This document shows positions 56,088 through 64,000 of a stretch of DNA of 64,000 nt, piece by piece. How positions within the stretch are numbered: the stretch's first letter is position 1; every line of letters begins with the position of its first letter. The position numbers and the translations under genes are program-made. The DNA is from JACVRM01 sp963817375 (GTDB lineage: Bacteria > Actinomycetota > Thermoleophilia > Gaiellales > Gaiellaceae). The notes under the pieces are model-generated. The model did no database searches. It was not told where the DNA came from and saw nothing but the letters and a program-made list of their open reading frames with translations. The stretch lies in the NCBI GenBank assembly GCA_963817375.1, contig CAWFOB010000001.1:186001-250000 (forward strand), read 5' to 3'.

Positions 56088-56144
56088 ATGTTTTCGCGTT
56101 CTGCCCACCTGTACGACGCCCTGTACGCGACCTTCAAGGACTAG
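56086..56144 (+). pseudogene. Remnant of a SAM-dependent methyltransferase N-terminus
   Basis: An 18-codon frame starting at an ATG around 56088 reads MFSRSAHLYDALYATFKD and stops at TAG 56142-56144. This matches the first residues of class I methyltransferases that begin with an F-x-x-S-A-x-x-YD-x-x-Y motif and go on to KDY. What follows is not methyltransferase sequence. It shares its start with the divergent aldehyde dehydrogenase. Evidence is short, so chance resemblance cannot be excluded. Confidence 0.45.
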
Positions 56145-56209
56145 GCGTGGCGAGACGCGGATGACGATCAGGCGCACGCCCGGCTAGGCTGCGAGGTTGT
56201 CCTGCCGCG

Positions 56210-59200
56210 CTAGATCCCGCCTTCAGGCGGCTCGGTCGTGAGAGGGGTCCCAGCTTCGATTCTTGCGAGTGCGGCCACGTTCCCTTTGGCGCGGTAGAGG
56301 TCCCCGGCGCGGGCCCCGGCCGCGTGCGCTTCTCCCGTCCGACCAGCACGCTGCTCGACCTCGGCGACCGCGAGCCACGTGCGGGCGCGGAGATTCAGGA
56401 AGTCGCTCATGTCGGCCATCGCCGCCGCACGCCGCACGAGTGCAGTCGCCTCCTCCGCACGGCCCCGATGCGCCTCGACACGGGCACCGACGGTCAGACG
56501 GAGGACGCTCTCGTGCCGGAAGTACTCGGGGATCGCGATCTCGCGCCCGTATTCGAGGCATTGAACGGCTTCGTCCCAGCGCCTCTGGTCGCAGTACAGC
56601 TGCCCCAACTGATACGCCGCCTGCATCGCGCGCGCATCGGGCACCCAGACCCGCTCGTCGCGGAAGTGCTGCCATTTCAGGAGCAACTGCTCTTCGGCGC
56701 CGGCGAGATCGCCGGCCAGCTCGAGTGCCTCGGCCACCAGCACCCGGTAGACCCTGATGGCGAGCAAGTGGTGGGTCGCGTCGAGCACGGGCAGGCTGCG
56801 GGCAATCCGCTCACGGGCCTCTTCGCGGCGACCCGCCATCGCGAGCAGGTACGAAAACGCCCACATCGTCAACGCCTCGAACAAGCGGTCGCCCTGTGCC
56901 GCGGCCATCAGCTCCTCGCAGCGGGCAAGTGCGTCCGGCACCGGCGCCGGCCCGTCGCACAGGCCGTAGGTGATGGTTCCGATGGGACGGCGGCGCTGCG
57001 CCGGGTCATCCGAGTCCTCGGCGGACGCGAGGGCGCGTTCCGCTGCAGCGCAGCCCTCCTTCAGCCGGCCGCTCCGACGGAGTGCCAGGGCGAGGTTCCT
57101 GCAGGCATGTGACAGGCCATGCGCGTCGCCGAGGGCCTCGAAGGTGGCCACCGCGTCCTCTGCCTCCGCACACATCTCGGCCGGATCGACGTTCGGGTCA
57201 CCCATGCGTGCCCCCACGGCCCTGAGGCTGATGCGCGCTGCCGCGCCGCGCTGGGCAAGGCCCGTCGCGCTCTCGATGTCATGGCTCAGCAGCGCGTTCG
57301 CTTCCGCGATTCGCCCAAACTCGTGCAGGAGGTAGGCAAGCTCGATCCGCACCGATTTACGGCGTTCCTCCGGAATGCCGAGCTCGAGCGCCGTGGTGAG
57401 GTTCGCGATCGCCTCTTCGAAGGCGATCGCATCCATGGCGGCTTTCGCCGCGCGCACGTTGTAATCGGCCGCTCGCGCAGGCCCGAGGACCGGCACGGCC
57501 TGCGTGAAGTGGTACGCCAGGTCGGCCACCACCGGCGTCGTGTCGGATGCATGAACCGATTCGAGGGCCTCGCCGAAGCGGCCGTGCAGCTCGGCGCGGC
57601 GGATTCCCGGAAGCCGGTCGTAGAGCGCACGGCGCACCAGTTCGTGTGCGAAGCGGAAGCCCGGGCTCGGATCGGGCAGCTCCTCGATCATGCCGGTGTC
57701 GACCGCCTCCGCGACGGCGGTGACGAGCGCGGCCTGCTCCACCTTGGTAGCCGCACCGATCGCGCTCAGCTCAACGTGGGCCGCCGCCACAGATGCCTGC
57801 TCGAGCATCGCGACGGTCGCCGGGTCCAGGCGCCCGATGCGCTGCCGCACGATGTCGCCGATGAGCTCGGGCCCCCTGATGTCGGCTAGCGGAAGCGCGA
57901 GCTCCGCGAGGCCGTCGACGACCACGACGCCGCGACTTGTGACCAGATCGCGCCAGAGCTCGCAGACGAGCAGCGCGTTTCCATCTGTGAGCTCGACCAT
58001 TGCCGTCATGAGTGCGTCCGACGGATCGGCGCCGGCCAGTGCGTGAACGAGGGCATGCACGTCGGCCGAGGTCAGCCGGTCGAGCGAGACACGGGTCGTC
58101 CAGTCGAGCCGGAGGAGCGCCGCAAGGGACTCGTCCAGGTCACTTGACCTGGGCTCGCCACGGTCGCGCAATCCCACGAGCAGCAGCATTCGACAGCCCG
58201 GGGCCGCGCGGCCCAGCTCTCGGAGCGCGTGCTGCGTCTCGCCGTCGGCCCACTGGACGTCGTCTGCGATCAGCACCAGCGGCACACGTCTGCTGATGGC
58301 GGCGAGCAGCGCGACGGCGGCCGCGTGGAGGTTGGGGCGGTCGCCCGGCTCACGCGCCTCCTCGACCGGCTCGGCGAACTGCGCGAGCCTGGGGACGAGC
58401 GGCTCGAGCGCGCCCCCGCCCGCGCTCCGAAGCAACACGCGCAGCTCGTCGGGGTCGCAGACGTCGACGAGGGCTTCGATCCATTCCCGCAGCGGCTGGT
58501 ACGGCGAGCGCACGACCGGATCTGCCGCGCCGTAGAGAACGAGCGCCCCGCGTGCCACCGCCTCGTGCGCAAGCTCGCGCTCGAGCCGCGTCTTGCCGGC
58601 TCCTGCCTCGCCGCCCAGAAGGATGACGCCGCCGCTCCCGCTCTCCGCCCGCTCGAGCAGCTCGTTGAACAGCCTGAGCTCGTCGCCACGGCCGACGAAC
58701 GGCGACCGCGGCTCGGGCACGAACGGGCTCGGCACCGGCCGCTCGAGTGCGAGCAGCGGGCGGACGACCTGGAGATCCAACGCCGCGTCCTGCGTGAGGA
58801 TCTGCCGCTCCAGCTCACGCAGCGTTGCGGTCGGTTCGAGGCCGAGCTCGTCGAGCGCCCCACGAGCGGCACGCACCGCCTCGAGCGCCTCGGCGTGGCG
58901 ACCGGAGCGGTAGAGGGCCAGCGCCAGCTGGGTGCGGAAGCGCTCGCGCTGGGGCTGCTCTGCGACGAGCGCCTCGAGCTCCGGGGTCAGCTCGACATGA
59001 CGGCCGAGCGCGAGCTCTGCGTCGATCAGCTCCTCGAGCGCGACGAGCCGGAGCTCGCCGAGCCTGCCGGCCTCCGCTCGCGCGAAGGGCTCGCTCGCGA
59101 ACTCGACGAGCGGTGGCCCTCGCCAGAGCGAGAGCGCCTCGCGCAGGAGCGCGGGCTTCGCCAGAAGCTCCGCCTTGCGCGCCTCCTCGACCAGCCGTTC

Positions 59201-59497
59201 GAAACGCGCCAGATCGAGGGCCGGCGGGTCGATGCGGAGCACGTACCCCGGCGCCTGGGTGACCAGCACTCCCGCCGGCAGCAGTCTGCGGAGGCGCGAG
59301 ACGTAGACCTGCACGGTGGCAACCGCGGTCTCGGGGGGATCCTCCCCCCACAGGTCGTCGATGAGCCGGTCTCGCGAGACGACGTGGTTCGCGTTCAAGA
59401 GCAGCACCGCGAGGACCGCGCGCTGCTTCCGTCCACCGAGCGGGACAGGAGATCCGTTCTCGCGAGCCTCCAGCGGCCCGAGCAGCCCGTACTCCAA
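56210..59497 (-). CDS. BTAD/AfsR-like transcriptional regulator with ATPase and TPR
   Basis: A 1095-residue regulator. Residues 1-95 are a winged-helix OmpR-type DNA-binding domain (YGLLGPLEARENGSPVPLGG, RDRLIDDLWGEDPPETAVAT), 96-245 a BTAD helical domain (LARFERLVEEARKAELL), then an AAA-type ATPase starting FVGRGDELRLFNEL with P-loop GGEAGAGKTRLERE and Walker B VLIADDVQWAD, and about 500 residues of TPR-like helices. This is the SARP/LuxR-like big regulator of Actinobacteria that often controls secondary metabolism or transport genes. TTG at 59497. Next on the same strand is the peptide-binding protein gene, 12 bp away, a likely target. Confidence 0.9.
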   Translation of the reverse strand: MEYGLLGPLEARENGSPVPLGGRKQRAVLAVLLLNANHVVSRDRLIDDLWGEDPPETAVATVQVYVSRLRRLLPAGVLVTQAPGYVLRIDPPALDLARFERLVEEARKAELLAKPALLREALSLWRGPPLVEFASEPFARAEAGRLGELRLVALEELIDAELALGRHVELTPELEALVAEQPQRERFRTQLALALYRSGRHAEALEAVRAARGALDELGLEPTATLRELERQILTQDAALDLQVVRPLLALERPVPSPFVPEPRSPFVGRGDELRLFNELLERAESGSGGVILLGGEAGAGKTRLERELAHEAVARGALVLYGAADPVVRSPYQPLREWIEALVDVCDPDELRVLLRSAGGGALEPLVPRLAQFAEPVEEAREPGDRPNLHAAAVALLAAISRRVPLVLIADDVQWADGETQHALRELGRAAPGCRMLLLVGLRDRGEPRSSDLDESLAALLRLDWTTRVSLDRLTSADVHALVHALAGADPSDALMTAMVELTDGNALLVCELWRDLVTSRGVVVVDGLAELALPLADIRGPELIGDIVRQRIGRLDPATVAMLEQASVAAAHVELSAIGAATKVEQAALVTAVAEAVDTGMIEELPDPSPGFRFAHELVRRALYDRLPGIRRAELHGRFGEALESVHASDTTPVVADLAYHFTQAVPVLGPARAADYNVRAAKAAMDAIAFEEAIANLTTALELGIPEERRKSVRIELAYLLHEFGRIAEANALLSHDIESATGLAQRGAAARISLRAVGARMGDPNVDPAEMCAEAEDAVATFEALGDAHGLSHACRNLALALRRSGRLKEGCAAAERALASAEDSDDPAQRRRPIGTITYGLCDGPAPVPDALARCEELMAAAQGDRLFEALTMWAFSYLLAMAGRREEARERIARSLPVLDATHHLLAIRVYRVLVAEALELAGDLAGAEEQLLLKWQHFRDERVWVPDARAMQAAYQLGQLYCDQRRWDEAVQCLEYGREIAIPEYFRHESVLRLTVGARVEAHRGRAEEATALVRRAAAMADMSDFLNLRARTWLAVAEVEQRAGRTGEAHAAGARAGDLYRAKGNVAALARIEAGTPLTTEPPEGGI

Positions 59498-59509
59498 CGG
59501 AACCCTCGC

Positions 59510-61081
59510 TCAGGTGTACTGCGCGAGCCCGAGGCGCAGCTGGGTGTCCGAGAAGAACGAGACGCCCCTCACGTTGGCGGCGACGGCGGCGTACACGGTC
59601 GGGTGCTCCAGGAAGATGTAGGGACGCGCGCCGACGACGATCTTGATCGCCTGACGGTAGAGGGCCCTGGGATCGTCCACCTGGCGTGCCTGGTGGAGGA
59701 TCCGGTCGAGCTTGTTGCCGGAGTAGCCGGCGAAGTTCCGCGAGCCGTTCGTGGTGATGAACTGGAAGATGTTGCGGTCGACGTCGGGGCTTCCGCTCCA
59801 ACCGGCGTTTGCGGTGTCGAAATCCCCGCTGTACTCCTTCGCCAGCAGCGTGTTGTTGTCCACCTGGTCGATCACGACGCCGATGCCGACCGCGGCCTCC
59901 TCCGCCTGGATGAACTGGGCCAGCTGCACCGCGACGGTCTGGTTCGACACGAGGAGATGGACGGTCGGATCCTTGAAGCCGGACCGCGCGACGAGCTTCC
60001 GCGCGTCGCTCGGGTCGTATGGCGTGCAGGCGATGCCCTTCACGTAGGTCGGGCTCGCGGGCGCGACCGGCGTGCAATCGCTCGTCGCGGCGCCGCTGTA
60101 TACGACGCGCACCATCGTCTTGCGGTCAATTGCCTCCTCGAACGCACGGCGAAGGAGTGGGCTGACGGCAAGCGGGGTGCCGACGGTTGTGTACGGCAGG
60201 TGCCCGACGCCGTTCTTGTTTGCGATGTTGATGACGATGCCGTTCCAGCCGAGCGAGTTCTGCTTGATCAGCCGGACGTCCCTGTCGGTTTGCAGGGCGC
60301 TCACCGCGCTCGGCGCAACGGAGTCGAGCAACTGGATGTCGCCGGCCTGGAGCGCAGCGACGGCGGCAGGCGCGTTGCTCGCGCTCCGGAAGACGATCTT
60401 GTCGAGGTGCACCTTCGCCCGGTCGTAGTAGTACGGCGACTTGACGACCGTGATGCTGTTGCCAACGACGCGGCTGTCGTACATGAACGGCCCCACGCAG
60501 ACCGGGTTGGTTCCGAAGTTCGAACCGAGCTTCGCCAGCTGGGCCGCCGACATCACGATGCCGTCGTTGGTCGCGAGGGTCGAGACCAGGGGCGTGAACG
60601 GGGTTTTGAGGTGGATGACGACCGAATACGGCCCCTTCGTGCTCACGCTCGTCCCCGGTGAGAAGTCGCTGGCGCGAGGGGAGCCCGGCGTCATGTCCCG
60701 CTCGAGCGTCGTCTTGACGGCCGCCGCGTCGAATCGCGTGCCGTCGTTGAAGCGGAGGCCGCGGCGCAGCGGAATCGTGTAGGTCAGCCGGTCCCGCGAG
60801 ACCGTCGGCAGTGTTGCTGCCAACTCGGGGACGACCTGCGAGCGCGCGTCGAAGTCGTAAAGACGCTCGCACATGCTGCGTAGTACCTCGACAGAGGAGA
60901 ACCCGGTGAGGAATGTCGGATCGAGCTTGTCGGCGTCGCCGCGGCTGAGCCCGACGACGAGCGTGCCGCCGTTGCGCCCCGTCTCGACGGGCCGGGCGTT
61001 CGCAGCCGCCAGCAGCACAAGAGAGAGGGCGCACGCACCGAGCACGCCTTTGCCGAGCCGCGACAGGTAACCCCGTTGCAT
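59510..61081 (-). CDS. ABC transporter substrate-binding protein (Dpp/Opp type)
   Basis: Extracellular solute-binding protein family 5, 523 residues. Signal peptide LGKGVLGACALSLVLLAAANA; the Cys in LGAC may be a lipidation site but the box is not perfect. Then TLVVGLSRGDADKLDPTF, the PLRRGLRFNDGTRFDAAAV block with the family's lid, and C-terminal ANVRGVSFFSDTQLRLGLAQYT. It should capture oligopeptides or similar. The ATG at 61081 diverges from the permease genes across 94 bp that contain a TATACG -10-like element. Confidence 0.9.
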   Translation of the reverse strand: MQRGYLSRLGKGVLGACALSLVLLAAANARPVETGRNGGTLVVGLSRGDADKLDPTFLTGFSSVEVLRSMCERLYDFDARSQVVPELAATLPTVSRDRLTYTIPLRRGLRFNDGTRFDAAAVKTTLERDMTPGSPRASDFSPGTSVSTKGPYSVVIHLKTPFTPLVSTLATNDGIVMSAAQLAKLGSNFGTNPVCVGPFMYDSRVVGNSITVVKSPYYYDRAKVHLDKIVFRSASNAPAAVAALQAGDIQLLDSVAPSAVSALQTDRDVRLIKQNSLGWNGIVINIANKNGVGHLPYTTVGTPLAVSPLLRRAFEEAIDRKTMVRVVYSGAATSDCTPVAPASPTYVKGIACTPYDPSDARKLVARSGFKDPTVHLLVSNQTVAVQLAQFIQAEEAAVGIGVVIDQVDNNTLLAKEYSGDFDTANAGWSGSPDVDRNIFQFITTNGSRNFAGYSGNKLDRILHQARQVDDPRALYRQAIKIVVGARPYIFLEHPTVYAAVAANVRGVSFFSDTQLRLGLAQYT

Positions 61082-61175
61082 CGCCAAGCGCGATCGTATA
61101 ACGGCCGGTGCAGGGAAAAACACCCCCGCGCCGGGTCTCGATCGCCGGCCGGCAACGGAGTAGAGTCGAGGCGCC

Positions 61176-62129
61176 TTGACGGGCTTCCTGCTGAGACGGT
61201 CGGGAGCGGCGCTCGTCGTGGTGCTCGCGGTGAGCATGCTCGTCTTCCTGGGCGTCCGCGCAGCCCCGGGGGATCCCGCGACCACGCTCGCGGGTCAGGA
61301 GGCCGGCGACCCAGCAGTGGTCTCAGCCATCCGCCATCAGTATCTGCTCGACCGGCCGCTTCCGGAGCAGTACGGGCGCTGGCTCTGGCTTGCCCTGCAC
61401 GGCAACCTGGGCAACGTCGAAAGCGGACAATCGGTCGCGGACACGATCGTCCAGCGGCTGCCGGTCACCCTCGAGCTCGCGATGCTGAGCATGCTGATCG
61501 CGTTGCTGATCGGCATCCCGCTGGGGACGCTCGCCGCTGCGCGGCGCGGCAAAGCGAGCGACGGCGTGGCCGCAACAGCGGTGAACGTCGGCCAGTCGGT
61601 GCCGCACTTCTGGCTCGCGCTCCTGTTCATCACCTGGTTCGCGGTCGACCTGCACTGGCTGCCGGCGACCGGGTACGCGCCGATGCACGAGCCGATCGCA
61701 AACCTCCGGCACATGGTCCTCCCGTGCGTCGTGCTCGGGCTCGGCTTCGCGGCCGTGATCGCGCGGCAGCTGCGCTCCTCGATGGCCACGGCGCTCGAGG
61801 CGGACTACGCCCGCACGGCCCGGGCGAAAGGACTCGGCGAATGGGGTGTCATCGGGCACCACGCGCTCCGGAACAGCCTCATTACGGTCGTGACCCTCGT
61901 TGCCCTCGACTTCGGGTTCCTGATTTCTGGCGCGATCGTGACCGAGACGATCTTCAGCCTGCCGGGGCTCGGCCAGCTGTCGTACACCGCCATCTACAGC
62001 CGCGACTACCCCTTGATCCAGGGCATCGTGCTCGTGGTTGCCGTCGGCTACGTCGTCGTGAACCTCGCCGCCGACGTCGCCTACTCGCTGCTCGATCCGC
62101 GGGTTCGCATCTCGGCGGAGCACCTATGA
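61176..62129 (+). CDS. ABC transporter permease (DppB type)
   Basis: Permease of a peptide/nickel ABC transporter, 317 residues with six membrane helices. The N-terminal MTGFLLRRSGAALVVVLAVSMLVFLGVRAAPGDPA is the usual DppB opening, and the EAA loop for the ATPase is DYARTARAKGLGEWGVIGHHALRNSLI. The TTG at 61176 gives the family N-terminus. Stop overlaps the next ATG. Confidence 0.94.
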   Translation: MTGFLLRRSGAALVVVLAVSMLVFLGVRAAPGDPATTLAGQEAGDPAVVSAIRHQYLLDRPLPEQYGRWLWLALHGNLGNVESGQSVADTIVQRLPVTLELAMLSMLIALLIGIPLGTLAAARRGKASDGVAATAVNVGQSVPHFWLALLFITWFAVDLHWLPATGYAPMHEPIANLRHMVLPCVVLGLGFAAVIARQLRSSMATALEADYARTARAKGLGEWGVIGHHALRNSLITVVTLVALDFGFLISGAIVTETIFSLPGLGQLSYTAIYSRDYPLIQGIVLVVAVGYVVVNLAADVAYSLLDPRVRISAEHL

Positions 62130-63010
62130 GCAGCACCGTCGACGCCGTCGCGCCGACCCCTCGCACCCCGCGGTACCTGCTCCTCGGAGCGCGCTTCCGG
62201 CGCCGTCCGCTCGCCGTCGCCAGCCTCATCGTCCTGCTCGTCCTCGTCGCCGCCGCGGCGTTCGCGCCGTACATCGCCCCGCAGAGCCCCAGCGCGACCG
62301 ACTTCGACGCGATCCTCGCGCACCCGTCGCGGCATCACCTGCTTGGCACGGACGGTCTCGGCCGCGACGTCTTCTCGCGGCTCGTCTGGGGAGCGCGCAT
62401 CTCGATCACGGTCGCCCTGCTGGCGACGTTGCTGGCCCTGACGATCGCGGTCCCGCTGGGCCTCGTCGCCGGGTTCTACCGCGGTTGGCTCGACGCGGTC
62501 GTCGCGCGGGTCACCGACGTGATGCTCGCCTTCCCGTACCTGATCCTTGCGATCGGGCTGGCCGCGATCCTGGGCGCGTCGCCGACCACGGCGACGCTTG
62601 CGCTCGGCATCGCGGCCGTTCCGGGCCTCGTCCGGATCGCACGCGCCGAGGCGCTGGTGCTGCGTGAGGCGGATTTCGTGCCGGCAGCCGTCGCGAGCGG
62701 CGCAGGCGAGTGGACGATCCTCTTCCGCCACCTGCTCCCGAACATGGCGCCGACGCTCATCGTGCAGGCGACGGTTCTGCTCCCACGGATGATCATCGGC
62801 GAGGCCGCTATGGCGTTCCTTGGTCTGAGCGTGCGGCCGCCGGGAGCGTCATGGGGCGGGATGCTCCAGGACGCGCAGCAGTACGTCGTCAACGGCCAGG
62901 CACCCCGGCTTGCTGTCTACCCGGGACTGGTGATCGTGCTCGCAGTCCTCGCCTTCAACATGCTCGGCGACGGACTGCGGGATGTCCTCGATCCAAAGGC
63001 GCCACGCTGA
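62126..63010 (+). CDS. ABC transporter permease (DppC type)
   Basis: Second permease, 294 residues. It has HHLLGTDGLGRDVFSRLVWGARISI (DppC signature GTDxxGRDxxSR), six helices, and the EAA loop ADFVPAAVASGAGEWTILFRHLLPN. It pairs with the DppB gene by an ATGA overlap at 62126-62129. The ATG is chosen for that overlap. Confidence 0.94.
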   Translation: MSSTVDAVAPTPRTPRYLLLGARFRRRPLAVASLIVLLVLVAAAAFAPYIAPQSPSATDFDAILAHPSRHHLLGTDGLGRDVFSRLVWGARISITVALLATLLALTIAVPLGLVAGFYRGWLDAVVARVTDVMLAFPYLILAIGLAAILGASPTTATLALGIAAVPGLVRIARAEALVLREADFVPAAVASGAGEWTILFRHLLPNMAPTLIVQATVLLPRMIIGEAAMAFLGLSVRPPGASWGGMLQDAQQYVVNGQAPRLAVYPGLVIVLAVLAFNMLGDGLRDVLDPKAPR

Positions 63011-63825
63011 TCGCAGCCGCACCGCCTGCTGTCGAGGTGGTCGACCTCGTGAAGGACTACCGCCTCGGCGGCGGCATCGGCGCGGGCACGCGCATTCGCG
63101 CGGTCGACGGCGTCTCGTTCGAGCTTCACCCCGGCGAGCTGCTCGGGCTCGTGGGCGAGTCCGGGAGCGGGAAATCCACGATCGCGAGGTGCATCCTGCG
63201 GCTGGTCGAGCCGACGGCGGGGACGATCCGGCTGCACGGCACGGACATCACCCGCCTTTCGCGGCGAGCGATGCGGCCGTTGCGCCGGAGCATCCACATC
63301 GTCTTCCAGGACCCGTACTCGTCGCTCGACCCGCGGATGACGTGCGGCGCCGCCGTCGAAGAGCCGCTGCGCATGCATCGGCTCGTGCCGCGGAGCTCGA
63401 TGGACCGCCGCGTCGTCGAGTTGTTCGACACCGTCGGGCTCCACCCGGAGCACCGCCACCGCTATCCGCACGAGCTCTCGAGCGGTGAGCGACAGCGCGT
63501 CGGGATCGCCCGCGCGCTCGCCGTCCGGCCGACCGTGCTCGTTGCCGACGAGCCGGTGTCCGCCCTCGACGTCGCCGTCCGGGCCGGGATCCTGAACCTG
63601 CTGCGCGACCTGCAGTCGGCGATGGGCTTCTCGTGCCTCTTCATCGCGCACGACCTCGCGACGGTGGAGTACCTCTGCGACCGCGTCGCAGTGCTCTATG
63701 AGGGGAAGATCGTCGAGGTCGCGCCGCGCACGGAGCTGTTCCGACAGCCGCAGCACACGCATACGCAGGCGCTGCTGGCGGCTGCGCCGACCCTTACGAA
63801 GCGCCTTCGGGCGGGTCGGTCGTGA
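63007..63825 (+). CDS. ABC transporter ATP-binding protein (DppF type)
   Basis: ATPase of the peptide transporter, 272 residues. Walker A GLVGESGSGKSTIARC, Q-loop VFQDPYSSLDPR, signature ELSSGERQRVGIARAL (LSGGQ replaced by LSSGE), Walker B VLVADEPVSALDV, and the switch His in IAHDLATVEYL. The DppF tail ends in QHTHTQALLAA. The usual oligopeptide-binding system has two ATPases; only this one is seen here, and it may form a homodimer or pair with one encoded elsewhere. No ATG, GTG or TTG lies before the KDY start, except a CTG at 63007 overlapping the dppC stop as CTGA, which I chose; a GTG at 63037 is the other option. Confidence 0.9.
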   Translation: MIAAAPPAVEVVDLVKDYRLGGGIGAGTRIRAVDGVSFELHPGELLGLVGESGSGKSTIARCILRLVEPTAGTIRLHGTDITRLSRRAMRPLRRSIHIVFQDPYSSLDPRMTCGAAVEEPLRMHRLVPRSSMDRRVVELFDTVGLHPEHRHRYPHELSSGERQRVGIARALAVRPTVLVADEPVSALDVAVRAGILNLLRDLQSAMGFSCLFIAHDLATVEYLCDRVAVLYEGKIVEVAPRTELFRQPQHTHTQALLAAAPTLTKRLRAGRS

Positions 63826-64000
63826 GGAACGTGCCGCGCGCACGCGGCCGGCGCCGGTCGCGGATCTCGCGCTTGCCGGCACCGCCGCCGTTGCCCTTGC
63901 TCTTGCCCTGGCGCGCGCGGCGATCCTCCCCCTCGCGCCGGTCGACCATGACCGTCACGTTGGGGTTGTCCTTGTAGTACTCGACGAGCTTGTCGTACAG
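63794..64000 (-). CDS. Small hypothetical protein, C-terminal part (cut by window edge)
   Basis: Minus-strand frame entering from the right edge and ending at TAA 63794-63796. It encodes LYDKLVEYYKDNPNVTVMVD followed by a basic, Gly/Arg-rich tail (KGNGGGAGKREIRDRRRP) to the end DPPEGAS. The family is not named to me, but short actinobacterial proteins with an LYDxLVExY...VxVxVDRR pattern exist. Its 3' end overlaps the ABC ATPase end by 32 bp in antisense. Confidence 0.6.
   Translation of the reverse strand: MYDKLVEYYKDNPNVTVMVDRREGEDRRARQGKSKGNGGGAGKREIRDRRRPRARGTFLTTDPPEGAS

Overview
The window is a 64 kb piece of a high-GC actinobacterial chromosome. Dense short operons with 4-nt stop/start overlaps (GTGA, ATGA), GTG/TTG starts, the H54a-type insertion typical of actinobacterial 23S rRNA, and families such as DUF4032, a long RemA homologue and MoxR/DUF58/DUF4129 point to the class Thermoleophilia (Gaiellales-like). 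That placement is inference from gene content and general look; no tree was built.

Layout. 1-6.3 kb: SDR fragment, histidine phosphatase, typA, a small Sm-like protein, an M48 peptidase, a cation/proton exchanger and an M24 peptidase. 6.3-12.7 kb: one rRNA operon on the minus strand (16S-23S-5S, no spacer tRNA) with paired processing stems, a shared terminator and a promoter. The 23S gene is interrupted by two group I introns: 262 nt without an ORF after E. coli U1951, and 717 nt encoding a LAGLIDADG endonuclease after about U2604 in the peptidyl-transferase region. 12.7-24.3 kb: tyrS, a PASTA-bearing class A PBP, a DNA glycosylase, an MFS exporter, remA, and amino-acid genes (DegT aminotransferase, ilvE, ybaK-like, serA, serine-glyoxylate aminotransferase). 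24.3-30.9 kb: two stand-alone cyclic-nucleotide-binding proteins around a DUF4032 kinase-like protein and a flavin oxidoreductase, then small envelope proteins and a broken yjbQ. 31-36.2 kb: gatCAB, cspA, folD and a ferritin-like diiron protein. 36.5-41.7 kb: HMG-CoA reductase, a 950-residue secreted repeat protein, an anti-sigma and sigma factor pair, and a GH15 remnant. 41.7-52.2 kb: cyclase, disulfide oxidoreductase family protein, flavodoxin, tRNA-Cys, the MoxR-DUF58 membrane operon, an RTX-repeat protein, small membrane proteins and tRNA-Gly. 52.2-64 kb: RNase H-like, RpiB, a membrane hydrolase, aldehyde dehydrogenase, a BTAD/ATPase regulator and a Dpp-type peptide ABC transporter.

Several conserved genes in the first 34 kb (typA, M24 peptidase, remA, serine-glyoxylate aminotransferase, gatA, gatB, yjbQ and a membrane protein) are split by small indels, often best explained by loss of one GC step in a GCGC run. 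None was found from 34 to 64 kb. Essential genes such as gatA/gatB cannot all be dead, so these are most likely sequence or assembly errors. They are annotated here as single genes with the frameshift marked.

Non-coding features of note are a family of GGGGACAGCCCC inverted-repeat elements (30.95, 36.2-36.5 and 45.4 kb), a 21-nt palindrome present twice (18.1 and 44.3 kb), and an intrinsic terminator lying between the rRNA promoter and the 16S gene.
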